A DNA stretch of 39,934 nucleotides, from assembly GCA_964572685.1 (NCBI GenBank), contig CAZNFJ010000017.1, forward strand, positions 1-39,934. The letters are read 5' to 3'. The translations under genes were made by a program, and so were the position numbers. The stretch is from UBA2653 sp964572685. Its GTDB lineage: Bacteria; Pseudomonadota; Gammaproteobacteria; Legionellales; Legionellaceae. Positions within the stretch are counted from its first letter, which is position 1; every line of letters begins with the position of its first letter. Below are positions 22,571 to 30,433 of the stretch, piece after piece. The notes beneath the pieces are model-generated. The model did not search any database, was not told the DNA's origin, and saw only the letters and a program-made list of their open reading frames with translations.

Positions 22571-23487
22571 GATACTTCAATCGGATGGAGTGAATGTACA
22601 TATTCCATCTGTTCTTCTTGCTCTTCACTCATAAAGCTATATTCCCATGCATCTTCTTGGGCGATGAGTTCACGAAGCAGTAGATTGTTAAGTTCATGAC
22701 CGGACTTATAACCATCATAAGCGCCAATTAAGCCATGACCCAGCAAATATAAATCACCTACCGCGTCTAATATTTTATGTTTTACAAATTCATCTTCAAA
22801 ACGTAAACCTTCTTCATTGAGAATACGATAATCATCAACAACAATCGCATTATTTAAACTTCCACCCTTGGCGAGATCCATTTCACGCAATTTCTCATAA
22901 TCAGCCAAAAATCCAAATGTGCGTGCTCGACAAATTTCTTTGATATAAGATGTCATTGACCAATCATAAATTGCTGTTTGCGGTCTATCGGCAAATACAG
23001 GATGTTTAAAATCGATGGTGAAAGATACTCGATAACCTTCAAAAGGGGAAAATTGAGCCCATTTTCCTTGAGACTCAACACGTACCGTTTTTAATATTCG
23101 AATAAATTTCTTAGGGGCTGCTTGTACTTGAATACCTGCAGACTGTATCAAAAAGACAAATGGCGCAGCACTACCATCCATAATTGGAATTTCATTGGCA
23201 TTGATATCAATATAAGCATTATCGATACCCAAACCAGCCAAGGCTGAAAGCAAATGTTCAACAGTGGCAATTCTAATTCCATTTTTTTGTAAGGTGGTGC
23301 ATAACAAAGTATCAGAAACATGATTGTATAATGCAGGAATTTCAACTTCAGGAGACAAATCAACACGACGAAATACAATGCCTGTATTTACTGGTGCGGG
23401 TCGTAATGTTACAATCACTTTATCACCGGAATGTAAGCCAACACCCGTAGCTTGTATCATTTTTTTCGGGGTTCGTTGTCTAATCAC
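22567..23487 (-). CDS. lpxC: UDP-3-O-acyl-N-acetylglucosamine deacetylase
   Basis: This zinc enzyme performs the committed step of lipid A synthesis. From GTG 23487 it has 306 residues. Zinc ligands H78 (VEHLLSALAG), H237 and D241 (EDEFVKHKILDAVGDL) and the catalytic-site H264 (KSGHELN) are present, as are IPIMDGSAAPFV and KWAQFSPFEGY. The N-terminus VIRQRTPKKMIQATGVGLHS matches the E. coli start (MIKQRTLKR), so I prefer the GTG. A TTG two codons upstream (23493) is the alternative but is only 4 nt from GAGGAG. It ends the dcw cluster after ftsZ, as in E. coli, with its own leader containing a hairpin. Confidence 0.95.
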   Translation of the reverse strand: MIRQRTPKKMIQATGVGLHSGDKVIVTLRPAPVNTGIVFRRVDLSPEVEIPALYNHVSDTLLCTTLQKNGIRIATVEHLLSALAGLGIDNAYIDINANEIPIMDGSAAPFVFLIQSAGIQVQAAPKKFIRILKTVRVESQGKWAQFSPFEGYRVSFTIDFKHPVFADRPQTAIYDWSMTSYIKEICRARTFGFLADYEKLREMDLAKGGSLNNAIVVDDYRILNEEGLRFEDEFVKHKILDAVGDLYLLGHGLIGAYDGYKSGHELNNLLLRELIAQEDAWEYSFMSEEQEEQMEYVHSLHPIEVS

Positions 23488-23564
23488 CTGCAATCATCTC
23501 CTCAAACAATCTTATCTTTCCATCTTGAAAAATGCCAAATGACATTCATTCGGTTAAAAGTTTG

Positions 23565-23594
23565 CTCCTTGAATTCTTAGCTTAATTCAAGGAG
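23565..23594. promoter_or_regulatory. Perfect hairpin between ftsZ and lpxC
   Basis: CTCCTTGAATT (23565-23575) and AATTCAAGGAG (23584-23594) are perfect inverted copies around the loop CTTAGCTT. On the minus strand it follows ftsZ by about 50 nt and would lie at the very 5' end of an lpxC transcript from the candidate promoter at 23603-23631. The RNA after the hairpin is CAAACTTTTAACC, a poor U-run, so it is either a weak terminator/attenuator or a stabilising 5' stem-loop. The arms pair a CTCCTT with an AAGGAG. Confidence 0.55.
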
Positions 23595-23602
23595 ATATTA
23601 AA

Positions 23603-23631
23603 ATCATACCGCAGCATAATAAATTATACAA
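23603..23631 (-). promoter_or_regulatory. Candidate lpxC promoter
   Basis: On the minus strand there is a -35 TTGTAT (23626-23631), a 17-nt spacer and a -10 TATGAT (23603-23608), giving a start near 23596. A perfect TATAAT at 23623-23628 overlaps the -35 and is an alternative -10 without a good -35. Either places the lpxC promoter between ftsZ and the hairpin. Confidence 0.38.
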
Positions 23632-23644
23632 GCGTCTTCTAACG

Positions 23645-24895
23645 TCATGCTTCTTCATGTCTTCTTAAAAAAGCAGGAATATCCAGATAATCCATATCAG
23701 TCACCACGTTAGTATCAGAAGTCGCTGGTTTGACATTGTTATTACCATGTTGAGGAATCGCTGCTTGTGGTGAGATTGTAGGGGTTTGTTTACGCATCAC
23801 CGCGGGCTTTTCAAACTGATGATAATCTGCTTTGCCATCAGCACGTCTTGCTTCCAAAGTACGAGATTTCATCGGAGAGAAAGATGGATGCGCTGATGTT
23901 GCTGTTGCAGCGGGCTGCTGCATCACGAATTTAGACTGAGGTTCACCTAAGCCTGTTACAATCACGGTGACTCGAACCTGATCGGTTAGTTCTGGGTCAA
24001 TCACAGTGCCCAACACGACGGTTGCTTCATCAGAAATAAACTCCTTAATGACATCACCGACTTCTTCAAATTCACCAATCGACATATCGAGACCTGCGGT
24101 GATATTAACTAAAATACCTTTGGCACCCGATAAATTAATATCTTCTAATAAGGGAGAGGCAATAGCGGCTTCTGCTGCTTGACGCGCACGTTGTTCACCA
24201 GAAGCGACCCCCGTTCCCATCATGGCCATTCCCATTGCAGACATGACAGTCCGAACGTCAGCAAAATCCACATTAATTAAGCCTGGTCGTGTAATTAAAT
24301 CTGAAATACCTTTTACAGCGCCCAACAAGACATTATTGGCCGCTTTAAAAGCATTTACCAAAGAGATGTTTTTGCCCAAAACTGTTAATAATTTATTATT
24401 TGGGATCGTTATCAAAGAATCCACATGTTGTGCTAAGCGTGATATACCATCTTCAGCTGCAATAGCGCGTTGTTTTCCTTCAAAAGAAAAAGGTTTTGTA
24501 ACAACAGCAACGGTCAAAATTCCCATTTCTTTCGCAATCTGAGCGACCACAGGAGCAGCACCCGTTCCAGTTCCACCACCCATGCCAGCTGTGATAAAAA
24601 CCATATCTGCGCCTTGCAGAATCTCTTTAATTTGCTCACGATTTTCTTCAGCCGAATCGCGGCCTACTTGCGGATTCGCGCCAGCCCCCAAGCCTTTGGT
24701 TAATTCTTCACCCAATTGAATGAGATATTTGGCATTTGAGTTTTTCAAGGCTTGTGCATCGGTATTGGCACAAATAAACTCAACGCCTTCAATATTTTCA
24801 CTTAACATGTGTTCTACGGCATTTCCACCGCCACCACCAACGCCAACAACTTTAATTACTGCGTTATCTTGTTGACTTTCAATAATTTCAAACAT
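23645..24895 (-). CDS. ftsZ: Cell division GTPase FtsZ
   Basis: This tubulin homologue polymerises into the Z-ring. In the 416-residue protein, VGVGGGGGNAVEHM (17-30), the tubulin signature GGGTGTG (106-112) and the T7 catalytic loop NVDFADV (208-214) are intact. A variable linker (about 320-395) rich in Pro, Gln and Asn leads to the C-terminal peptide MDYLDIPAFLRRHEEA, the docking site for FtsA and ZipA, both of which are encoded here. Length is usual. It lies 30 nt after ftsA. Confidence 0.97.
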   Translation of the reverse strand: MFEIIESQQDNAVIKVVGVGGGGGNAVEHMLSENIEGVEFICANTDAQALKNSNAKYLIQLGEELTKGLGAGANPQVGRDSAEENREQIKEILQGADMVFITAGMGGGTGTGAAPVVAQIAKEMGILTVAVVTKPFSFEGKQRAIAAEDGISRLAQHVDSLITIPNNKLLTVLGKNISLVNAFKAANNVLLGAVKGISDLITRPGLINVDFADVRTVMSAMGMAMMGTGVASGEQRARQAAEAAIASPLLEDINLSGAKGILVNITAGLDMSIGEFEEVGDVIKEFISDEATVVLGTVIDPELTDQVRVTVIVTGLGEPQSKFVMQQPAATATSAHPSFSPMKSRTLEARRADGKADYHQFEKPAVMRKQTPTISPQAAIPQHGNNNVKPATSDTNVVTDMDYLDIPAFLRRHEEA

Positions 24896-24925
24896 ATTAA
24901 CCTCATGTTGTTGATGTAAATGGAT

Positions 24926-26164
24926 TTAAAAATTCACTGTAAACCATTGTTTCATTTTGTTCCACATACCCAAGGGTCCCTCACTCAGCGAAGGCGTGCC
25001 TAAGGTATGATCAAATTGTTGTTTTACACCATGCATCAATAAACCAACACCAGTTGACAGCGAAGGATTATCAATGACTTCGGTCAATCCTGCGATTTGT
25101 TGCGCACATCCCAAACGAACGGGTAGTTCAAAACAACTTTCAGCCAATTCGATAGCACCTTTAACTTTTGAGGCTCCTCCAGTTAAAACAATGCCTGCAG
25201 CGAGTAAATCCTCAAATCCACTCCGTCTTAATTCATTTTTTACCAACGAGAACAATTCTTCATAGCGAGCTTGAATCACATCGCACAATACTTTTGTGGA
25301 TATTTTTCGGCCTAAACGTTCATTTACACTCATCACATCAATGGTGCTAGACGCATTCACATACTCAGGAATAGCACAACCATGGGTGAGTTTAATACCT
25401 TCAGCTGATTTGGTTGGCGTGCGCAGAGCCATCGCGATATCGTTGGTGACTTGATCACCTGCAATGGGAATAACGGCTGTATATTGAATCGCACCTTCAT
25501 AAAATACCGCAATATCAGTTGTACCACCACCAATATCGACCAAGCAAACACCCAGTTCTTTTTCGTCGTCAGTCAGAACCGCATGGCTCGAGGCCAATTG
25601 TTCTAAAATAATATCACTGACTTCCAGGCCGCATCGTCGAACACATTTTGCAATATTTTGTGCAGCACTGACAGCGCCTGTGACGATGTGTACTCGCGCT
25701 TCCAATCGTACACCTGACATACCTATCGGCTCTCGAATGCTGCCTTGGTTATCAATAATAAATTCTTGGGGAAGAATATGAATAATCTTTTGATCGGCAG
25801 GAATAGCGACCGCTTTTGCTGCATCGATGACACGCTCCACATCCGCTTGTGACACTTCTTGATCTTTAATAGCCACAATACCATGAGAATTTAAGCTACG
25901 GATATGACTACCAGCAATACCTGTATAAACAGAACGTACTTCACACCCTGCCATTAATTCAGCTTCCTGAACAGCTCGTTGTATCGAATTCACTGTTGCT
26001 TCAATATCAACCACAACCCCTCGTTTTAATCCTCGAGAGGGATGACGACCAACACCAATGACTTCAATGGAACCATCTGCAGAGACTTCGCCAACTAAAG
26101 CGACAACCTTTGAGGTTCCAATATCCAATCCTGTTATAATATTTCGTTCTAACTTCTTAGCCAT
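24926..26164 (-). CDS. ftsA: Cell division protein FtsA
   Basis: This actin-like protein tethers FtsZ to the membrane and recruits later divisome proteins. From ATG 26164 it has 412 residues. The nucleotide-binding GLDIGTSKVVALVGEV (about 12-27) and LVDIGGGTTDIAVF are present, with the 1C domain between them. The last residues, GMWNKMKQWFTVNF, form an amphipathic membrane-targeting helix. A TTG two codons upstream gives the longer frame; the ATG begins just after the ftsQ stop. The order ftsQ-ftsA-ftsZ is canonical. Confidence 0.96.
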   Translation of the reverse strand: MAKKLERNIITGLDIGTSKVVALVGEVSADGSIEVIGVGRHPSRGLKRGVVVDIEATVNSIQRAVQEAELMAGCEVRSVYTGIAGSHIRSLNSHGIVAIKDQEVSQADVERVIDAAKAVAIPADQKIIHILPQEFIIDNQGSIREPIGMSGVRLEARVHIVTGAVSAAQNIAKCVRRCGLEVSDIILEQLASSHAVLTDDEKELGVCLVDIGGGTTDIAVFYEGAIQYTAVIPIAGDQVTNDIAMALRTPTKSAEGIKLTHGCAIPEYVNASSTIDVMSVNERLGRKISTKVLCDVIQARYEELFSLVKNELRRSGFEDLLAAGIVLTGGASKVKGAIELAESCFELPVRLGCAQQIAGLTEVIDNPSLSTGVGLLMHGVKQQFDHTLGTPSLSEGPLGMWNKMKQWFTVNF

Positions 26165-26166
26165 CT

Positions 26167-26916
26167 TCAACCCATATCTTTTTTGGGGTTAGAAATTATT
26201 TGAGCGCTATTTTTCTTCCAACTCACCGCTAAGCCATGCGGATAACGTAAGTCGATAAATGAAATGCGTTCAAACGACGTTGCAAACCATTTGGGATAAA
26301 CTTGACAAAAACGCCTCAATCGACCCTCTACATCATGTTTTCCCAATCTAATGGTGACACCATTACTTAATGTTAACTCCCATGAGTGATTATCTCTTAA
26401 CCTCAGTTCATTGATAACCAAATCATTGGCTAATAATAGCTTACTCAATTTTTTAAAAATATGTAAGACTTCTTTTTGCTGATCTTCTGGGCCTTGAAAA
26501 CGTGGTATTTCTGACAAAAAATCAATCTTTTCCGGTATAAATAGATCACCTTTATCACTTAAAAGCATATTGTTCCAAAATGCTACCGGAAAACGTTCTA
26601 TTATTTGCACAATAACCCGATCAGGCCAGATTTTATTAACCGTAATTTTTTCAACCCAAGCATTTTTTTTAAAATCTTCCTGTAATTTTTCTTCAGAAAA
26701 CATTAAAAAACTCTGATTCATATAAGGCGCAATCAATTCTTGAATTTTATCTCGAGTCAAATAGTGATAAGGCGCTTCAATTTTCAGTACATTAATCGGG
26801 AAATATTGTGAATCAGAAATGATCATGATCGCCAGACGAGCGGTTAGAATAATTGCAAAAACAAATAAGATAATCAACCAGTTTTTTGATGTTTTTGTTT
26901 GAATATCCGTATCCAT
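26167..26916 (-). CDS. ftsQ: Cell division protein FtsQ
   Basis: This bitopic protein joins the cytoplasmic ring to the periplasmic divisome (FtsL, FtsB). From ATG 26916 it has 249 residues: a short cytoplasmic tail, one membrane helix (about 13-33), a POTRA domain (FPINVLKIEAPYHYLTRDKI to the WPDRVIVQIIERFPVAFW segment) and a beta domain ending with FERISFIDLRYPHGLAVSW. AAGG lies 9 nt before the ATG; the in-frame TTG three codons earlier abuts it. The gene follows ddl by 11 nt, as in the canonical cluster. The cytoplasmic tail is short compared with other homologues. Confidence 0.93.
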   Translation of the reverse strand: MDTDIQTKTSKNWLIILFVFAIILTARLAIMIISDSQYFPINVLKIEAPYHYLTRDKIQELIAPYMNQSFLMFSEEKLQEDFKKNAWVEKITVNKIWPDRVIVQIIERFPVAFWNNMLLSDKGDLFIPEKIDFLSEIPRFQGPEDQQKEVLHIFKKLSKLLLANDLVINELRLRDNHSWELTLSNGVTIRLGKHDVEGRLRRFCQVYPKWFATSFERISFIDLRYPHGLAVSWKKNSAQIISNPKKDMG

Positions 26917-26927
26917 GACGCTCAACC

Positions 26928-28025
26928 TTATTTGTTATAATAATCCGTCACCAATGACTTACGCGAATTTTGCTGTAAAATTGCCGTATCAATCAATGCA
27001 TCAAGTAACTGTGAAGTCGTTAAACCAGTATGAGCCCATAGCAATGGATAAAAACTAATGTCAGTAAATCCAGGAATGGTGTTGACCTCATTAAAATACA
27101 GTTTCTCATGCAAGTCATCAAAAAAGAAATCAACCCGGGCCATTCCCCGGCATTTCAAGCGCTTAAATAGAGTTATAGCCGCTTCTTGAATTTTTTGCGT
27201 CCATGTCGGTGTCAATGGCGCGGGTATCAAATACTCAGATGTTGAACTTTCTAAATATTTAGCTGCATAAGAGTAAAAACCATCCTGATGCTTAACTTTG
27301 ATTTCACCAGGAACGGAGGCTTTAATTTCACCATGGCGATAATCTTCTAACACAGCAACTTCAATCTCTCTGCCCACAATACATTCTTCCAACAAAACTT
27401 CATCGTCATATTGCATGGCATCATTTATTGCAGCATTTAAACCCTCGAAATCATTGATTTTATGAATCCCCACACTTGAACCGGCACAACTGGGTTTGAC
27501 AAAAATCGGCCACCCCCATTCTTCTACCGCCCTACTCGCTAAAGCCATTCTTTGGTTTAAACTTGCATTTTTTTCAATCAAAACATATTTTGCAGTCAGT
27601 ATATTATCCTGTGCAACGAGTTGTTTAGCGACATCCTTACTCATGCCAATAGCTGAACCTAGAACATCTGATCCAACAAAAGCAACCTGTGCTTGCCGTA
27701 AAATACCTTGTAAGCATCCATCTTCATATTCTCTCCCATGGATAATGCTCACCACGACATCGACATCACAACAGAATTTTGCATATTCAATCAAGGAAGG
27801 TATACTTTGAGAATCATCAGTTTGAACAGGTAATGCAGGTAGACCTTTCATTTTTTCATTTGTCTGATGAAGATAAATCATGCCTTTTTTATCAATGCCA
27901 ATCAGCGTAACTTGATATTTTTTTTCATCCAGATGCTTTAATACTGTCGCCGCAGATGCCAAAGAGACTTCATGCTCTCCTGATCTTCCACCATAGATTA
28001 AAGCGACTTTTATTTTTTCAGGCAT
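26928..28025 (-). CDS. ddl: D-alanine--D-alanine ligase (DdlA-type)
   Basis: This ATP-grasp enzyme makes the D-Ala-D-Ala dipeptide used by MurF. The protein has 365 residues. VALIYGGRSGEHEVSLASA (7-25), FVGSDVLGSAIGMSKDVAK, the ATP-binding FVKPSCAGSSVGI (175-187), CRGMARVDFFF and FNEVNTIPGFTDISFYPLLW are typical of the longer DdlA form, although this genomic place usually holds the short DdlB (about 306). The motif that normally reads HG-x-x-GEDG is HGREYEDG here (96-103), replacing a nearly invariant glycine by tyrosine. The gene starts immediately after the murB stop with GGAG 8 nt upstream. Confidence 0.94.
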   Translation of the reverse strand: MPEKIKVALIYGGRSGEHEVSLASAATVLKHLDEKKYQVTLIGIDKKGMIYLHQTNEKMKGLPALPVQTDDSQSIPSLIEYAKFCCDVDVVVSIIHGREYEDGCLQGILRQAQVAFVGSDVLGSAIGMSKDVAKQLVAQDNILTAKYVLIEKNASLNQRMALASRAVEEWGWPIFVKPSCAGSSVGIHKINDFEGLNAAINDAMQYDDEVLLEECIVGREIEVAVLEDYRHGEIKASVPGEIKVKHQDGFYSYAAKYLESSTSEYLIPAPLTPTWTQKIQEAAITLFKRLKCRGMARVDFFFDDLHEKLYFNEVNTIPGFTDISFYPLLWAHTGLTTSQLLDALIDTAILQQNSRKSLVTDYYNK

Positions 28026-28919
28026 TTATTTTTCTCCGATGAAGTGCACTTCTTGCATCAGTTCAATGCCATGTTTTTCTTGGACAACCTGGCGAATCAA
28101 TTCAATCAAAAGAGATATATCCATCGCTTTAGCTTGCGCCGCCTCGTTAATAATAAAATTGGCATGTTTCAATGAAACTTGGGCGCCGCCAATTTGATGA
28201 CCTTTTAGTCCACAAGATTCAATTAAACGTGCTGCATAGTCCCCTGGTGGGTTCCTAAATACAGAACCACAATTATATTCACCGGTTGGCTGGGTCGCGG
28301 CTCGACGTGACAATAGATCTTTAATTTTTGCTAAAGAAAGTTCTGCATCACCTAAAGGTAATTCACAAATGCCAGAAATAAACCATTCCTGATTTTCTTG
28401 TAATCCTTCGACGTGTCGATACGAAATCCTAAATTCTTCTGCGAGGCGTCTTCTAATTTGACCAAACCTATCAATGGTTTCAACCTCTTTGACATAATCC
28501 CAAGTTTCAGATTGATAACAACCTGCATTCATGCGTAAAGCGCCACCGAATGTCCCGGGAATACCGGCCCAAAACTCGGCTTCGCCCAAAGCATTTCTGG
28601 CACAAAAACGCGCTAGTTGTGCACAAGACACGCCTGCTTCGGCACGTATTCTTTGAGCATCCAGGCGTTCAAGATTTTTAAGACCGCCTTGCGTTAAAAT
28701 AACCGTTCCAGGAAACCCTTTATCAGAAATCAAGGAGTTACTACCAAGACCTATCCATAATAGAGGTTCATCTGCCGGCAATTGTTGCAGAAAAGCTTGC
28801 AGTCCTGCAATATTTTTAGGCTTAAATAATTGTTTTGCAGGCCCCCCCACACGCCAGGTATTATAGGAAGACAGCGGTTCATCAAATTTCAATTCACCAT
28901 ATTCCGCAATCTGATTCAT
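28026..28919 (-). CDS. murB: UDP-N-acetylenolpyruvoylglucosamine reductase, type II
   Basis: This flavoenzyme reduces the enolpyruvyl group to give UDP-MurNAc. From ATG 28919 it has 297 residues; the frame is open 28 codons upstream but those overlap murC. The FAD-binding LLWIGLGSNSLISDKGF (53-69), GIPGTFGGALRMNAGCY (119-135) and the active-site GSVFRNP (218-224, S219) are present, followed by LIESCGLKGHQIGGAQVS and KHANFIIN. Length and the last motifs are those of type II MurB (Bacillus-like), not the longer type I enzyme of E. coli. AGGA of the ribosome site lies inside the end of murC. Confidence 0.95.
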   Translation of the reverse strand: MNQIAEYGELKFDEPLSSYNTWRVGGPAKQLFKPKNIAGLQAFLQQLPADEPLLWIGLGSNSLISDKGFPGTVILTQGGLKNLERLDAQRIRAEAGVSCAQLARFCARNALGEAEFWAGIPGTFGGALRMNAGCYQSETWDYVKEVETIDRFGQIRRRLAEEFRISYRHVEGLQENQEWFISGICELPLGDAELSLAKIKDLLSRRAATQPTGEYNCGSVFRNPPGDYAARLIESCGLKGHQIGGAQVSLKHANFIINEAAQAKAMDISLLIELIRQVVQEKHGIELMQEVHFIGEK

Positions 28920-28920
28920 T

Positions 28921-30342
28921 TTAATTTCCTGTTTTTTTTTGAACCAAAGACTGAGCCAGATAGCCCACATTTCCTGCGCCTTGAAATAAAACCACATCAC
29001 CATCTTTCACAAGTTCTTCCAGGATATCCTCAATCGATGAATTACCCACCACACGTACTCGATTTTGGTTATTTTCATTGACCGCCTCGGCCAGTGTACC
29101 GCTATTGATCCCTTGAATCTCTGCTTCACCTGCGGCATATATATCCAAGAGAACAACCTGATCGGCCATTCTTAATACATCCACAAAATCTTTAAATAAT
29201 GATTCAGTACGAGAAAAACGATGTGGCTGGAATACATGAACCAAACGTTTGGATGGCCAAACAGAACGGAATGCATCAATGGTTGAGCGAATTTCTTGTG
29301 GGTGATGACCATAATCATCAATTAATAATGCTGTACCCGATTGAAAATCACATTCACCCAATAACTGAAAACGCCGACCGACACCCTGAAATTTTTGCAA
29401 TGCACTGACAATTGCCTCGTCGGATACGCCCAATTCAGTTGCAATGGCAATGGCTGCCAAAGCATTCAAAACGTTATGGCGACCAGGTGATTGAAATTCA
29501 ATCTGCAATGGTAAATAAGGCGAAGGTCGAGTCACGGTAAAGGTGCTAGTCAATCCTTGCTGATGCCAATTTAAGGCTCGATAATGAGCAGATTCAGAGA
29601 AACCATAAATACGTAAGGGGCGCGCAATTTTGGGAATAATGTGAGCAACTTGTGGATCATCGCCACACACAACCGCTAAACCATAGAATGGCAAGTGATG
29701 TAAAAACTCTACAAAAGTATCAAGCAATACGTCAAAATTATCACCATAGGTTTGCATATGATCAGCGTCTATATTGGTAACCACCGCCATCATAGGTTTC
29801 AAAAATAAAAATGAGGCGTCGCTTTCATCTGCTTCAGCAACAAAATATGGCGAATGACCCAATTGAGCATTACTGACTGAACTATTGAGTTTACCACCAA
29901 TAACATAACTCGGATCCAGTCCTCCTTCCGTTAAAATGCTACTGACTAAGCTTGTCGTCGTTGTTTTACCATGCGTGCCCGCAATGGCAATACCATAACG
30001 AAAGCGCATTAATTCCGCCAGCATCACAGCTCGGGGAATAATTGGAATTTGTTTTTGCTTGGCAGCGATCCATTCGGGGTTGTCTTCAGGTATTGCTGAA
30101 GAAACCACTAACACATCAGCTTTTTGAACATGCTGGGCTTGATGGCCAATGTAAATACGAATGCCGAGCTTACGCAAATGAGCTATATACTTGTTTTCAG
30201 CGACATCCGAACCACTGATATGATACCCTTCATTAAATAAGACTTCCGCAATTCCACACATGCCCACTCCGCCGATTCCGACAAAATGGATGTGTTTGAC
30301 ATGTCCCATCCGCATGGGTTGAAAACCAGGTATTCTTTTCAT
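28921..30342 (-). CDS. murC: UDP-N-acetylmuramate--L-alanine ligase
   Basis: This ligase adds L-alanine to UDP-MurNAc. In the 473-residue protein, the N-terminal UDP-binding loop GIGGVGMCG is at 22-30, the P-loop GTHGKTTTT at 122-130, then DADHMQTYGDNFD and the C-terminal DDYGHHPQEI and FQPHRFSRTE. It is the first gene after the promoter at 30387-30415, and murG, which normally precedes it, is absent. The downstream chain murB-ddl-ftsQ-ftsA-ftsZ has gaps of 30 nt or less. Confidence 0.96.
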   Translation of the reverse strand: MKRIPGFQPMRMGHVKHIHFVGIGGVGMCGIAEVLFNEGYHISGSDVAENKYIAHLRKLGIRIYIGHQAQHVQKADVLVVSSAIPEDNPEWIAAKQKQIPIIPRAVMLAELMRFRYGIAIAGTHGKTTTTSLVSSILTEGGLDPSYVIGGKLNSSVSNAQLGHSPYFVAEADESDASFLFLKPMMAVVTNIDADHMQTYGDNFDVLLDTFVEFLHHLPFYGLAVVCGDDPQVAHIIPKIARPLRIYGFSESAHYRALNWHQQGLTSTFTVTRPSPYLPLQIEFQSPGRHNVLNALAAIAIATELGVSDEAIVSALQKFQGVGRRFQLLGECDFQSGTALLIDDYGHHPQEIRSTIDAFRSVWPSKRLVHVFQPHRFSRTESLFKDFVDVLRMADQVVLLDIYAAGEAEIQGINSGTLAEAVNENNQNRVRVVGNSSIEDILEELVKDGDVVLFQGAGNVGYLAQSLVQKKTGN

Positions 30343-30386
30343 AAGTGATTCTCTCGATGATCGGCCAAGATCTGTGAATAATTCTT

Positions 30387-30415
30387 ATGATATCAAAGAT
30401 TAATCAGGCTATCAA
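30387..30415 (-). promoter_or_regulatory. Near-consensus sigma70 promoter upstream of murC
   Basis: On the minus strand, -35 TTGATA (30410-30415), a spacer of exactly 17 nt and -10 TATCAT (30387-30392) preceded by TGA, giving an extended -10. Each hexamer matches consensus at 5 of 6 positions. The transcript would start near 30380 and have a leader of about 38 nt before murC. It lies in the 91-nt ftsW-murC gap where murG would be expected. Confidence 0.6.
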
Positions 30416-30433
30416 AATTTTTAAAGAGAACCA

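Noticed and set aside
23565..23594. Clear intrinsic terminator after ftsZ
   Set aside because: The stem is perfect but the following RNA has only a short interrupted U stretch, so I list it as a regulatory hairpin instead of a firm terminator.
30343..30433. Remnant of murG between ftsW and murC
   Set aside because: The gap is only 91 nt, is AT-rich with a promoter, and shows no MurG-like coding in any frame, so murG is absent from this position rather than visible as a decayed gene.
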